Shown piece by piece: positions 1 through 8,979 of a stretch of DNA of 36,970 nucleotides (position 1 is its first letter; each line of letters begins with the position of its first letter). Both the position numbers and the translations under genes were made by a program. Source of the stretch: an uncultured Mycoplasmatota bacterium (GTDB lineage: Bacteria > Bacillota_I > Bacilli_A > RF39 > UBA660); contig CAOJKG010000001.1 in NCBI GenBank assembly GCA_948437815.1, positions 1-36,970 of the forward strand. The letters run 5' to 3'. The notes below the pieces were generated by a model. That model saw nothing but the letters and a program-made list of their open reading frames with translations. It searched no databases and was not told the origin of the DNA.

Positions 1-56
1 ATTGACACTTTTTGAAATAATTATCAAAAAAATATTTCTTTTTTACATTTTTATGT

Positions 57-62
57 TATAAT
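57..62 (+). promoter_or_regulatory. -10 box for the first surface protein
   Basis: A perfect TATAAT lies 21 bases before the GGGAGAG ribosome site of the gene starting at 98. No good -35 at 16-18 bases is visible: TTGACA at 2-7 is far too distant. Only the -10 element is supported. Confidence 0.4.
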
Positions 63-97
63 TGATACATAATAGTAATGATAGGGAGAGTAAAGAT

Positions 98-775
98 ATG
101 AAAAAATTAACTATAATCTTAAGTGTGATTGGATTATTACTTATGAGTATGCCAATGAATGCTAGTGCAGCTGCAACAAAACAAGTTTATAATAGTACTG
201 TAAGATACTATGGAACTTTAACCGTTATGGAATCTGAAGGTTGGGAAGATAAACCAGGTGGAGGCAAGTTTATTACTCAAGTTGCTTATGTTACAGAAAC
301 TGTTGGGGGATATGTTTATTTAGATATAGTACAAACTACTAATACTAAAATTGACAAAATATTACCTAGTGCAAGTTTTGAATTAATAAGTAATGAAGAT
401 ACTGCGACAGGAAAAAGAGTTTTATTAAAAGCTAAAGGAAACGTAAGTGGCAAAACGGAACTTCTTACTCTTACTGCTGATATAGTAGATCCTTCTTTAA
501 AAGAATGTAAAATTTCTTATAGTCCTCTTGGTGTAAGTTGTATTACTTTAGAAGATAAATCTGGAAATACTATATATTTAGATAAGAATGGAAATTCAAT
601 TACTAAAGAACAATATACTGAGGTTTGTGAAGGTGGAACCCCTACTGAACCAGATGTGCCTGATACTCCAAATACTGGTAATCCAATTCCTTATATTGCT
701 GTAGGTGGAGGCTTAGTTGCTCTTGCTGGCGTATATTTTTATAGTAGAAAATCTAATAAAATGTACAAAATTTAA
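98..775 (+). CDS. secreted, probably sortase-anchored surface protein
   Basis: This 225-residue protein has a Sec signal peptide (MKK, hydrophobic core, cleavage near ASA-AA at about residue 25). The C-terminus has the order of a sortase signal: a Pro/Thr/Asp-rich spacer, TPNTG, a hydrophobic segment and a basic tail (SRKSNK). TPNTG keeps PxTG of LPXTG but has Thr in place of Leu. The middle is probably a beta-rich domain with two cysteines close together, and I do not recognise the family. ATG at 98 is chosen over the upstream in-frame codon at 62 because GGGAGAG at 84-90 precedes it and the signal peptide starts there. The gene is monocistronic, followed by a hairpin terminator. No sortase gene is in the window, so anchoring is inferred. 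Confidence 0.72.
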   Translation: MKKLTIILSVIGLLLMSMPMNASAAATKQVYNSTVRYYGTLTVMESEGWEDKPGGGKFITQVAYVTETVGGYVYLDIVQTTNTKIDKILPSASFELISNEDTATGKRVLLKAKGNVSGKTELLTLTADIVDPSLKECKISYSPLGVSCITLEDKSGNTIYLDKNGNSITKEQYTEVCEGGTPTEPDVPDTPNTGNPIPYIAVGGGLVALAGVYFYSRKSNKMYKI

Positions 776-785
776 TAAATAAAAC

Positions 786-812
786 AAATCACTATTCTGT
801 AGTGATTTTTTA
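786..812 (+). terminator. intrinsic terminator
   Basis: Stem AAATCACTA (786-794) pairs perfectly with TAGTGATTT (800-808) around a 5-base loop and runs into a T tract. It ends the surface protein gene just before the lysS promoter. Confidence 0.85.
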
Positions 813-813
813 T

Positions 814-842
814 TTGAACTATTTATTATTTTATGGTAATAT
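814..842 (+). promoter_or_regulatory. lysS promoter
   Basis: TTGAAC (814-819), 17-base spacer, TAATAT (837-842), preceded by TGG, which makes an extended -10. Predicted transcription start is near 849, immediately before the GAAGGAGAG ribosome site. Confidence 0.65.
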
Positions 843-867
843 TAAATTATTGAAGGAGAGATGTTTT

Positions 868-2796
868 ATGCGTGAATTTACAGAACAGGAGTTAGTTAGA
901 AGAGAAAAATTAACAAAATTTAAAGAATTAGGAATAGATCCTTTTGGTCATAAATATGATGTAAGTGATTTTTCTTGTGAAATAAAAGAAAAATACGCAG
1001 ATAAAACACATGAAGAATTAGAAGTATTAAATGAAGAGGTTAGTGTTGCTGGAAGAATAATGTTTATTAGAAAAATGGGCAAAGCTAGTTTCTTTTCAAT
1101 AAAGGATAAATTAGGTAATATTCAAGTTTATATTTCAATTAATGACATAGGTGAAGAAGCTTATACATTGTTTAAGTCTGCTGATATTGGTGATATTGTT
1201 GGTGTTCGTGGAACTGTTATGAAAACAGGTACTGGAGAAATTACAATAAAATGTTTGGAATATACTCATTTAGTTAAGTCTTTAAAACCATTGCCAGAAA
1301 AATATCATGGCTTAAGTGATGTTGAAGAACGTTATAGAAGACGTTATGTTGATTTAATAATGAATGATGAAGCTAGAAAAATTGCTTTTGCTAGACCTAA
1401 GATTATTCGCTCAATTCAAAATTATTTGGATAATTTAGGATATGTTGAAGTTGAAACACCTATTTTAGGTACTATTTTAGGTGGAGCAGCAGCACGTCCT
1501 TTTATAACACATCATAATGCACAAGACATTGATATGTATCTTAGAATTGCAACTGAACTTAATTTAAAAAGACTTTTAGTTGGGGGAATGGATGCTGTTT
1601 ATGAAATAGGTCGAATATTCAGAAACGAAGGTATGGATAAGAAACATAATCCAGAATTTACAACAATTGAACTTTATAAAGCATTTTCTGATTTAGAAGG
1701 AATGATGGATGTTGCAGAAGGAATTATGAGTACTTGTCAAATGGAAGTTAATGGGACATATGAACTTGATTATTTAGGACATCATATTAGTTTGGCTCCA
1801 GGTTTTAGAAGAGCTCATATGGTAGATTTGATTAAAGAAAAAACAGGTGTTGATTTCTTTAAAGTTACAAGTACTGAGGAAGCTAAGAAAATAGCTCAAG
1901 AACATAAAGTGCCAATTGAAGAACATTTTCTTTATGGGCATATTGTAAATGCTTTCTTTGAAGAATTTGTAGAGGATACAATTGTAGATCCAACTTTTGT
2001 TTACGGACATCCAGTAGAAATAAGTCCTCTTGCTAAAAAAGATCCTGCAGATCCAAGATTTACGCAAAGATTTGAATTGTTTGTTTTAGGCTGTGAATAT
2101 GCAAATGCTTTTACAGAGCTTAATGATCCGATCGATCAATATGAAAGATTTGAAAATCAATTAAAAGAAAAAGATCTTGGTAATGAGGAAGCTAATGATA
2201 TGGATATTGATTTTGTAGAAGCTTTAGAATATGGTATGCCTCCTGCAGGAGGAATGGGTATGGGAATCGATAGAATGATTATGTTGTTTACAGGAAGTGA
2301 AACAATTCGTGAAGTAATTCTGTTCCCAACTATGAAACCTTTAAAGTCTTTAAAATTAGAAAATAAATTAAATAAAGTAATTGATAAAGATGAAGCTGAA
2401 GTGAAAACAAATGAAAAAAATGATTTAGTTAATATAAAAATTGAACCATTATTTGAGGAATTAGTTGAATTTGATACATTTGCTAAATCAGATTATCGTG
2501 CTGTTAAGATTTTAGATTGTGAAATAGTTCCTAAATCCGAAAAGCTTTTAAAGTTTGTTTTGGATGATGGAACTCGTAAAGATCGTGTTATTTTAAGCGG
2601 TATTCGTGAATATTATGAACCTGAAAAATTAATAGGAAAAACAGCTATAGCTATTTTAAATTTGCCTCCTAAGAAAATGTTAGGAATAGACTCAGAAGGA
2701 ATGCTTATTTCAGCAGTACATGAGGTAGATGGCCATGAAGGTCTTAATTTACTTTTAGTAGATGATTCTATTCCAGCTGGAGCTAAATTATATTAA
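868..2796 (+). CDS. lysS: lysyl-tRNA synthetase fused to a C-terminal tRNA-binding domain
   Basis: Class II LysRS charging tRNA-Lys in the cytoplasm, 642 residues. The N-terminal OB-fold anticodon-binding domain (about residues 55-150) is followed by the catalytic core, with motif 2 (FRNEGMDKKHNPEFT) and motif 3 (GMGMGIDRMIM). A normal bacterial LysRS is about 490-500 residues. Here roughly the last 110 residues form an extra domain with the features of the Trbp111/EMAPII-like tRNA-binding fold usually found at the C-terminus of MetRS (VKILDCEIVPKSEKLLKF, then LPPKKMLGIDSEGMLIS). ATG at 868 is preferred over the upstream start at 802 because GAAGGAGAG sits just before it and homology begins at MREF. 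The gene has its own promoter and terminator. Confidence 0.95.
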   Translation: MREFTEQELVRREKLTKFKELGIDPFGHKYDVSDFSCEIKEKYADKTHEELEVLNEEVSVAGRIMFIRKMGKASFFSIKDKLGNIQVYISINDIGEEAYTLFKSADIGDIVGVRGTVMKTGTGEITIKCLEYTHLVKSLKPLPEKYHGLSDVEERYRRRYVDLIMNDEARKIAFARPKIIRSIQNYLDNLGYVEVETPILGTILGGAAARPFITHHNAQDIDMYLRIATELNLKRLLVGGMDAVYEIGRIFRNEGMDKKHNPEFTTIELYKAFSDLEGMMDVAEGIMSTCQMEVNGTYELDYLGHHISLAPGFRRAHMVDLIKEKTGVDFFKVTSTEEAKKIAQEHKVPIEEHFLYGHIVNAFFEEFVEDTIVDPTFVYGHPVEISPLAKKDPADPRFTQRFELFVLGCEYANAFTELNDPIDQYERFENQLKEKDLGNEEANDMDIDFVEALEYGMPPAGGMGMGIDRMIMLFTGSETIREVILFPTMKPLKSLKLENKLNKVIDKDEAEVKTNEKNDLVNIKIEPLFEELVEFDTFAKSDYRAVKILDCEIVPKSEKLLKFVLDDGTRKDRVILSGIREYYEPEKLIGKTAIAILNLPPKKMLGIDSEGMLISAVHEVDGHEGLNLLLVDDSIPAGAKLY

Positions 2797-2816
2797 AATA
2801 TTATTTATTGTTATTG

Positions 2817-2843
2817 AAAGCCTTTTTTAGGCTTTTTTCTTTT
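2817..2843 (+). terminator. intrinsic terminator after lysS
   Basis: AAAGCC (2817-2822), a 7-base loop and GGCTTT (2830-2835), followed by a T-rich tail to 2843. Confidence 0.85.
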
Positions 2844-2982
2844 TATATAAAAAGGTTGAAAATATTTTAAACATTAGCTATAAATTTACTTTATTCGACA
2901 TATTTAGTTTTTATTTTTATATTTTCACAGTATTTTCATAAAAAAGTAGTTGTTTTTACTTTTTTTTTAAAATATTTTGGGT

Positions 2983-2988
2983 TATAAT
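2983..2988 (+). promoter_or_regulatory. -10 box for the permease gene
   Basis: TATAAT lies six bases before the AGGAGGAG ribosome site (2995-3002). At -35 there is only a T tract, so this is a -10 with weak -35 support. Confidence 0.4.
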
Positions 2989-3009
2989 TCTGATAGGAGG
3001 AGAATTAAT

Positions 3010-4434
3010 ATGAAAAAAGAAGAAAAAAAATATGGTTTACTTAAAGTGATTTTATTATTTGTTTTAGTAGCAATTTTCTTGACTTGGTTACTTCCTTATG
3101 GTCAATTTAATGGCTCGGATTATGTAGACGGAGGAGTTTTAGCAAGAATAGGAATGAGTAGTTTATCTGAGCTTGTTTATTATGCTTTTCAATTTGCTTT
3201 AGATAAGATAGTTATTTTACTCTTCATTGCAGGTTTCTATGGAGTTTTATGTAAAACTAAAGCATACGATGATATTACTTCAAGTATTGCAAAAAAGTTA
3301 AAAAATAAAAAAATTGCTGTTGTAGTATTTTCTATTATTTTAGCAGTTTTAGCAAGTGTGTTAACGCAGACTTTTGTTATTCTTATTTTTGTTCCATTTA
3401 TCGTATCTATTATGAATAAAATGAAACTTGATAAGATAACTATTATTGCTACTACATTTGGTTCAATGTTAGTTGGTGTACTTGGAGCTACTTATGGTAC
3501 TGAAGGATTAATGCTAATAGCAAAAGATAACTTTTTTACAGCAGAAGGGTTTGATCCTAATAAAACTGTTTTAATTAGAGCAGGTATACTTCTTATAAGT
3601 TTAGTTTTATTTAATTTCTTTATAATTTCTCATATGAGTAAAAAAGATAAAGAAAATGAAAATGCTGAAATGTTTCAAATTACAGAAGTAGATGAGAAGA
3701 AAAAAAGTTATGTTCCAATAATTGTTATCGGAATTTTACTAATAATTCTAGTTGTTTTAGGATTTGTTAATTGGAATAAACTAAATATTACTGTTTTTGA
3801 TAGTTTCCATAAGTTAATAACTGAAGATATTAAAATAGGTGAAGATTTTTATATTTTCAAAAGTATTTTAGGATCTAGTCTTAAAGCCTTTGGAAATTGG
3901 GATGTATTTACTATATCTTCAATATTATTTATTTTTACAATAATCATAGGTTTATGTTATCGTTTTAAATTTAATGATTTTGTTGTAGGATTTGCTGAAG
4001 GATGTAAAAAAGTTATTAAGCCATGTATAGTTTTGATGGGAGCTTATTTGGTGATGGGAGTAATTTATATGTCACCGTATTTACCATATATACTTAATAA
4101 AGTATTAAGCTTAACTGAGGGATTTAATGTAGCTACTTCAAGTTTAACTATGCTAATTAGTACTATATTCTGTCCTAATCTTGACTTTATAGGTTATTTA
4201 GGAATACTTAGTCATATGGCAGCAGAATATCCAAATTATATGAATGCTTTATATGTGATAATTTCATCAATTACAGGTTTAACAGCTATTTTTGCACCTA
4301 CAAGTTTAGTGCTAGTAGTAGGCTTAACTTCTCTTGATGTTAATTATAAAGATTGGTTAAAATTTATTTGGAAATTCTTAATTGGAATAGTTATTTGTTT
4401 ACTTGTAATTTTTATACTAATGACTATGATTTAA
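3010..4434 (+). CDS. multi-pass permease, YfcC/DcuC-like (ion transporter superfamily)
   Basis: A 474-residue integral membrane protein with about 11-12 hydrophobic segments and a charged cytoplasmic loop near residues 210-235 (KKDKENENAE). The opening TWLLPYGQF resembles the TW..P.G.F opening of the YfcC/C4-dicarboxylate carrier families. Conserved-looking small-residue helices include MLVGVLGATYGTEG and IFAPTSLVLVVGL. Substrate unknown: peptides, basic amino acids or dicarboxylates are all possible for such families. ATG at 3010 is preferred to the in-frame start at 2977 because AGGAGGAG lies just before it and the upstream start falls before the -10 box. It stands alone between two terminators. 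Confidence 0.55.
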   Translation: MKKEEKKYGLLKVILLFVLVAIFLTWLLPYGQFNGSDYVDGGVLARIGMSSLSELVYYAFQFALDKIVILLFIAGFYGVLCKTKAYDDITSSIAKKLKNKKIAVVVFSIILAVLASVLTQTFVILIFVPFIVSIMNKMKLDKITIIATTFGSMLVGVLGATYGTEGLMLIAKDNFFTAEGFDPNKTVLIRAGILLISLVLFNFFIISHMSKKDKENENAEMFQITEVDEKKKSYVPIIVIGILLIILVVLGFVNWNKLNITVFDSFHKLITEDIKIGEDFYIFKSILGSSLKAFGNWDVFTISSILFIFTIIIGLCYRFKFNDFVVGFAEGCKKVIKPCIVLMGAYLVMGVIYMSPYLPYILNKVLSLTEGFNVATSSLTMLISTIFCPNLDFIGYLGILSHMAAEYPNYMNALYVIISSITGLTAIFAPTSLVLVVGLTSLDVNYKDWLKFIWKFLIGIVICLLVIFILMTMI

Positions 4435-4458
4435 AGAGGCTATTAAAGCTTCTTTTTT
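4434..4458 (+). terminator. intrinsic terminator after permease
   Basis: AAGAGGCT (4434-4441) pairs with AGCTTCTT (4447-4454), with one G-T wobble and a 5-base loop, then a T run. It overlaps the stop codon. Confidence 0.75.
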
Positions 4459-4472
4459 GACGTTAAAAGACC

Positions 4473-4501
4473 TTGAAAAAGGCTAGTATCTATGCTATAA
4501 T
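4473..4501 (+). promoter_or_regulatory. promoter of the Tad-like operon
   Basis: TTGAAA (4473-4478), 17-base spacer, TATAAT (4496-4501) with an extended TGC directly before it. It is near-consensus for the housekeeping sigma factor. Predicted start is near 4508, next to the AGAGG ribosome site (4509-4513). No other strong promoter is visible before 13096, so it probably drives the genes up to 13066. Confidence 0.75.
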
Positions 4502-4525
4502 TCTTGTTAGAGGTTGGTGTATACT

Positions 4526-5281
4526 ATGAAAAAATTTAAGTTGGTTGTAGTAACATTTATCGCAGGGCTGTTAGGGATGCCACTTGCATATGCTGAATGT
4601 GATGCAACAGAAACCAATAAGCTTAGCAGTTTAGCTAATAATGTTAAGGTTAGCCAAGAAATAATTCAAAAGGAGTTTGAACTTGGTGTTGGCGATAATC
4701 CTCCTGATGGATTAACAGAAGAGGAAATTAAAGATTATAAAATGAAAGTTGATTACTTTAAAATTTATATTAGTAATATAACAGAAGAAATATATGTAGT
4801 TGTTACTAATAATAATACAAAACAAACTAAAACTTTTAATTATAAAGATACTCAAAATGGTACTGCTTTTTTTGAAGAAGAGGTAGGTTCAGAAATAGTT
4901 AATTATACAATAGAGGTTCATGCTTCAGGTAAAACAAATTGTAATAGTAAAAAACTGAGAACTTTTTATTTAACTACACCAATGTATAATATCTTTAGTG
5001 AATCATCTTTATGCGAAGGCATAAAAGAATTCTATTTATGTCATGAATATTTATCAGTTAAAACAACATTTGATAAATTTGAAGAGTTGACTAATCAGTA
5101 TAGAGATGGAAAACTAAAAGCAGATGGCTCAATTAAAGATGATGATAAAAAAGATAATGGAATTATAGGGTTTATAAAAGAACATAAAGGAACTGTAATT
5201 GTTGCAACTTTAGTTATAATTACAATTGGGGGATTAGTAACAGTGATAATAGTAAAAAAGCAAAGGAGTAGAATAGTATGA
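4526..5281 (+). CDS. exported single-pass membrane protein, first gene of Tad-like operon
   Basis: 251 residues. A signal peptide (MKKFKLVVV core, cleavage near AYA-EC at residue 24) is followed by an extracellular region of about 185 residues, then one C-terminal membrane helix (about 220-242) and a short basic tail (KKQRSRIV). This gives type I topology without a PxTG motif. I do not recognise a named family. ATG at 4526 is chosen because the signal peptide begins there. A TTG at 4514 in the same frame touches AGAGG directly and is too close. The TGA stop overlaps the next start (ATGA at 5278-5281), so translation of the giant protein is coupled to it. The context suggests a partner, receptor or anchor for the Cys-rich protein encoded next. 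Confidence 0.65.
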   Translation: MKKFKLVVVTFIAGLLGMPLAYAECDATETNKLSSLANNVKVSQEIIQKEFELGVGDNPPDGLTEEEIKDYKMKVDYFKIYISNITEEIYVVVTNNNTKQTKTFNYKDTQNGTAFFEEEVGSEIVNYTIEVHASGKTNCNSKKLRTFYLTTPMYNIFSESSLCEGIKEFYLCHEYLSVKTTFDKFEELTNQYRDGKLKADGSIKDDDKKDNGIIGFIKEHKGTVIVATLVIITIGGLVTVIIVKKQRSRIV

Positions 5282-8200
5282 AAAATGTTTTAAGAAATGC
5301 TAGTTTATTTATTATCGCAATTGCATTTACTTTTACTTTTACTTTAGATGTAAAAGCTGATGCTTGTGGAGATTTAGATAATAATCGTTGTAGAATAGGA
5401 ACTCGTGGAGCAATAAAAGTTGCAGGGAATGGTTTTAAATATCAACAACTTTCATCAGCTACATCGAATAATAGAGAATATGTTGGTAGAACATATTATA
5501 ATACGATAAATGTATCAGTAAATTTTAATAATAATCCAGGTAATTATTATTTTTCGCATTATAAAGATTCATATTCTTCATTGTTTTGCTTAGATGCTCA
5601 ATATGAGGGTGGCTCATCAGTTAATGCTGAAAGATTTTTATTAGATACAAGTGAAAGTAAAAAGGTTCAAGTATTCGATGCTGCAGTGATGAGTATATTG
5701 ACAGACGGTGGAGTGCATACTGGTGGTGCTGGAGATGCAACTTATTGGGCTAAATTAATGGCAATACGTGCTATGACTTATACATTTGGTTTTTATAATA
5801 CTGCTAATAAAGATTATCTTTCTGCATTTTATGCTGGTTTAACAGTAGCTCATAATTGGAATGAATTTTATGCTTCTGATGTAGCTGCAGTAAATGCTGA
5901 ACTTGCTAAAATTGGTGCAGGATCTATCGGAAGTGTTCCACTATATAGATCTTATAATTATACAGGTGATCCTGTTAATAGTGGTGCAGGTTATTACGTT
6001 AGAGGACTTGCAGCAGCAGCAGAATATGCAAGAAAATTGGCTTCTCAACCTAAAGTTGAAGTAAGTAATCCTCAAGCTGGAGAAGTAGAAACTTCAGGAG
6101 AAGAGGGAGACGTTTTTGTAAAAAAAGATGTAGTACATACTCTTAAATTAAGTGGTTTTACAGAACAAAATAAATTTATTATAAATTCAAATGATAATTA
6201 TGGAATTAAGTTTGCTGAAGGAACTCAATATGATGGACTAACAGCTTATATTTCTCAAATTGAAATTTCAGGAGGGCCAGTATTATCTAAGGATCAAATA
6301 CCTTATGGTCAGGACTTTGTTGAACTTGGTTATATTAAAGAAAATCAAGATGTTGAAATCAAAATTACTGTTCATTTTGAAGGTTGGAAGTCTTCAACTA
6401 ATTCAAATATAGTAACTTTGAAATGCGGACAAACTCCAATTAAGTATTCTATTGATGGATCTTATGGTACTGGGATGGATGAACAATTTGGTGAGTACAT
6501 CGGAACAGTTTGGTATGCTGGTAAAAAAGAAAAACAAAGATACGTTGGTGTAGAAAGAGTTAGCGAAAGAAGAGAAGATGATGCTGGTACACCATGGGAA
6601 AGTCCTTATGAAACAAACTTAATTGACGCTTGTAGTTGTGATGATTTGGAAGAAGCATGTAAAGCTACTCATAATCCCAATAGTGATGAATGTATTGAAT
6701 TAAAAGAATCTAACTGTGGTATGTGTTCATGGTATGATGTTTTATGTGAATTTGGAGATGAAGAATCTTGTGAAAATTATACTACGCAATGTGATCTAAA
6801 GTGTGATACGTATTTTAAAACTTTTGAATGCTGTGATGAACGTGGGGAATTGATTGTTTCAACCTTAGATGATCATGAAGTTAGTATTTTGGGTCCAGGC
6901 GAAGATAATCCTGATGCTCCAAGTGTAAAAGCTTGTTTTGTTACTGCTGTTGATAATATGGCAAGGGTTTCAGAAGATAGTGATGAGAAAAATAACGCTG
7001 GAGTTGAAGGGGTAAAAGATCAAAAAGATAATACTTATACTTTAGCTGATATGAAATCAAATAGTTATTGTACAGTTTCATGTAAAGAAGATTATATTAT
7101 GACAATGCCTACAGCAAAATTAGTAAATGCTGGTAGATACTTTACATTTAAAGCAAAAGTAGAGGGTACTAAGGCTTGTTATACTAATACGATAGATAGA
7201 GAAAAATATAATAAGGATATTGTTGAAAAACAAAAAGCAATATATGAAGCCTACAATGGTTGGATAAGATATCAGACAGCTTTAGAATCAAATCCTCATA
7301 ATTTGCCTACTGTTACAGAATGTGGTAGTTGTCATGCGTGGTGTCATGGTTCAAGTTGTGATAGTCAAATAACTTATATACCAGGAGCTACAACAGATCA
7401 GTTTTCTTATACAGCTTATTACCCTGAATTTAGCGAGGGAAGGAATGGGTCAGGCCAAACTTTAAGATTAAATCCAACTACAGAATATGGCCCAGAAAGT
7501 GATACTACACAAACACATACAGAAAGCGATGTAGCTAATTGTACTAAAACTTGTTCTAATGGCAATGGAGGTACAACAACATGTCCGTGTGAGCATTCGT
7601 GTAGTTATACTGTTGTTGATGAGGAACGAGATGTTGGCTATTTAATAAAAAGGTTGACAGATCTTAGAGATGGTTACAAGAATGCTCTAGATGCTGCTAT
7701 TGAAGATTATAATCAGACTATAAAGGAATTTAATCAATGTTCAAAATGGGATTCAGAAATTAATTATGATCCTGAAGTTTATTATGATTATTCAGAAACT
7801 GATTATATGAATATGTTAAATAATCATATTGGTGAAATGGAAAAAGATGTACAGACATCTTCAACAAATGATTGGTATTGTAATGGAACTACTACATTAA
7901 ATAATTTTAAATTTGGTCAATTATCAGATCAAAATTATGAACAATGTAATAATTCAAATACTTCTTATGTAGAACCAAAAATGCAATATGTTATGTGTTC
8001 TAGCAGTAAACGCGAATGCTATTTTGATCCTAACTCTTATGTTTCAGAAGCGTCATATAAAAAGGTTACTTCTAAAGTAGTAGCTAATTATAGACCAGCA
8101 ACATTATTCTATAATGCTTATCCGACTGGTGAAATAACTACTAGTAAGGCTGATGACAATGTAGCTTTAGAAAATAAATTACCTGTTGCATTAAATAGAG

Positions 8201-8961
8201 AACGTGGAATTTATAAATATCAAGTTAAAATGGAGAAATTAGGAGAATTTTATGATCAAGCTCCTAGTGACAATTTGGGGCGTTATGTAGGTTCTAGTAC
8301 AGCAGTTGTTGATCCAACAGTTCTGGATTATAATTGTTCTTATTTAGTTAATATAACTAAAACAACTGGTTGGGTATGTGATTTCGATGATGATTGTGAT
8401 GATGACTGTATTGCTAATTGCATAGGACCTAATTGTGATGATTACTGTGATGGTAATGATTGTGTAGCAGATTGTATTGGACTAGGATGTATATATGATT
8501 CAGGTGCTGGAACATCATTATTAGAAAAAGTAGTTTCGTTAAATAGTTTATTTCCAAATGGAACTGATTCTTATAACTGGGATGAAAGAAGAAATGATAA
8601 AGCACGTTTAACTGTATCTGAAATTGAAGGAAAAGGAAATTCTGTATATGATGAAGAACCTATATTAAGTATAACGCTTACTCCTTCAAGTGCTAGAGAA
8701 ATAAAGAAATATAATAATAGTGTTATCAATGATGGTGGATATTCAAATAAAACTGTTTCTTGTGAAAATCGTGATGGATTTGAGCAAATAGTTTGTTATA
8801 GTTCATTTATTGATGATTTACTCGCTGGTGAATTTGGTGATGTAGTTAATGATAACAGCTTAATTGCTGAAGAAAGTTATCGTCATGGATCTTCTGGATA
8901 CTTTGAACTATGGGGTAATGCAGTATCTGAAGATAACATGATTGGTCCAGCTTGGAAGTAG
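5278..8961 (+). CDS. giant Cys-rich exported protein of the Tad-like operon
   Basis: 1227 residues with a clear signal peptide (residues 1 to about 28, ending VKADA). By hand count about 46 cysteines, clustered near residues 445-520, 680-700, 750-775 and 1035-1085. The last cluster contains two diverged copies of C(I/V)AxCIGxxC (CIANCIGPNC and CVADCIGLGC). The N-terminal 250 residues contain FCLD and a later helix in the order seen in thioester-forming adhesin domains, but the expected Gln is not evident. A charged, helical, possibly coiled-coil stretch lies near 785-820. There is no C-terminal membrane helix or sorting signal. Probably a secreted adhesin or structural fibre stabilised by disulfides; function inferred only from context. 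AAAGGAG precedes the ATG at 5278. Confidence 0.7.
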   Translation: MKNVLRNASLFIIAIAFTFTFTLDVKADACGDLDNNRCRIGTRGAIKVAGNGFKYQQLSSATSNNREYVGRTYYNTINVSVNFNNNPGNYYFSHYKDSYSSLFCLDAQYEGGSSVNAERFLLDTSESKKVQVFDAAVMSILTDGGVHTGGAGDATYWAKLMAIRAMTYTFGFYNTANKDYLSAFYAGLTVAHNWNEFYASDVAAVNAELAKIGAGSIGSVPLYRSYNYTGDPVNSGAGYYVRGLAAAAEYARKLASQPKVEVSNPQAGEVETSGEEGDVFVKKDVVHTLKLSGFTEQNKFIINSNDNYGIKFAEGTQYDGLTAYISQIEISGGPVLSKDQIPYGQDFVELGYIKENQDVEIKITVHFEGWKSSTNSNIVTLKCGQTPIKYSIDGSYGTGMDEQFGEYIGTVWYAGKKEKQRYVGVERVSERREDDAGTPWESPYETNLIDACSCDDLEEACKATHNPNSDECIELKESNCGMCSWYDVLCEFGDEESCENYTTQCDLKCDTYFKTFECCDERGELIVSTLDDHEVSILGPGEDNPDAPSVKACFVTAVDNMARVSEDSDEKNNAGVEGVKDQKDNTYTLADMKSNSYCTVSCKEDYIMTMPTAKLVNAGRYFTFKAKVEGTKACYTNTIDREKYNKDIVEKQKAIYEAYNGWIRYQTALESNPHNLPTVTECGSCHAWCHGSSCDSQITYIPGATTDQFSYTAYYPEFSEGRNGSGQTLRLNPTTEYGPESDTTQTHTESDVANCTKTCSNGNGGTTTCPCEHSCSYTVVDEERDVGYLIKRLTDLRDGYKNALDAAIEDYNQTIKEFNQCSKWDSEINYDPEVYYDYSETDYMNMLNNHIGEMEKDVQTSSTNDWYCNGTTTLNNFKFGQLSDQNYEQCNNSNTSYVEPKMQYVMCSSSKRECYFDPNSYVSEASYKKVTSKVVANYRPATLFYNAYPTGEITTSKADDNVALENKLPVALNRERGIYKYQVKMEKLGEFYDQAPSDNLGRYVGSSTAVVDPTVLDYNCSYLVNITKTTGWVCDFDDDCDDDCIANCIGPNCDDYCDGNDCVADCIGLGCIYDSGAGTSLLEKVVSLNSLFPNGTDSYNWDERRNDKARLTVSEIEGKGNSVYDEEPILSITLTPSSAREIKKYNNSVINDGGYSNKTVSCENRDGFEQIVCYSSFIDDLLAGEFGDVVNDNSLIAEESYRHGSSGYFELWGNAVSEDNMIGPAWK

Positions 8962-8979
8962 TTAGAGGAGGATAGAGAA

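Noticed and set aside
9..30. Inverted repeat TTTTTGA/TCAAAAA at the window start
   Set aside because: Short, all-AT except one pair, and of a kind expected by chance in this composition; the upstream gene is not visible, so a terminator call cannot be supported.
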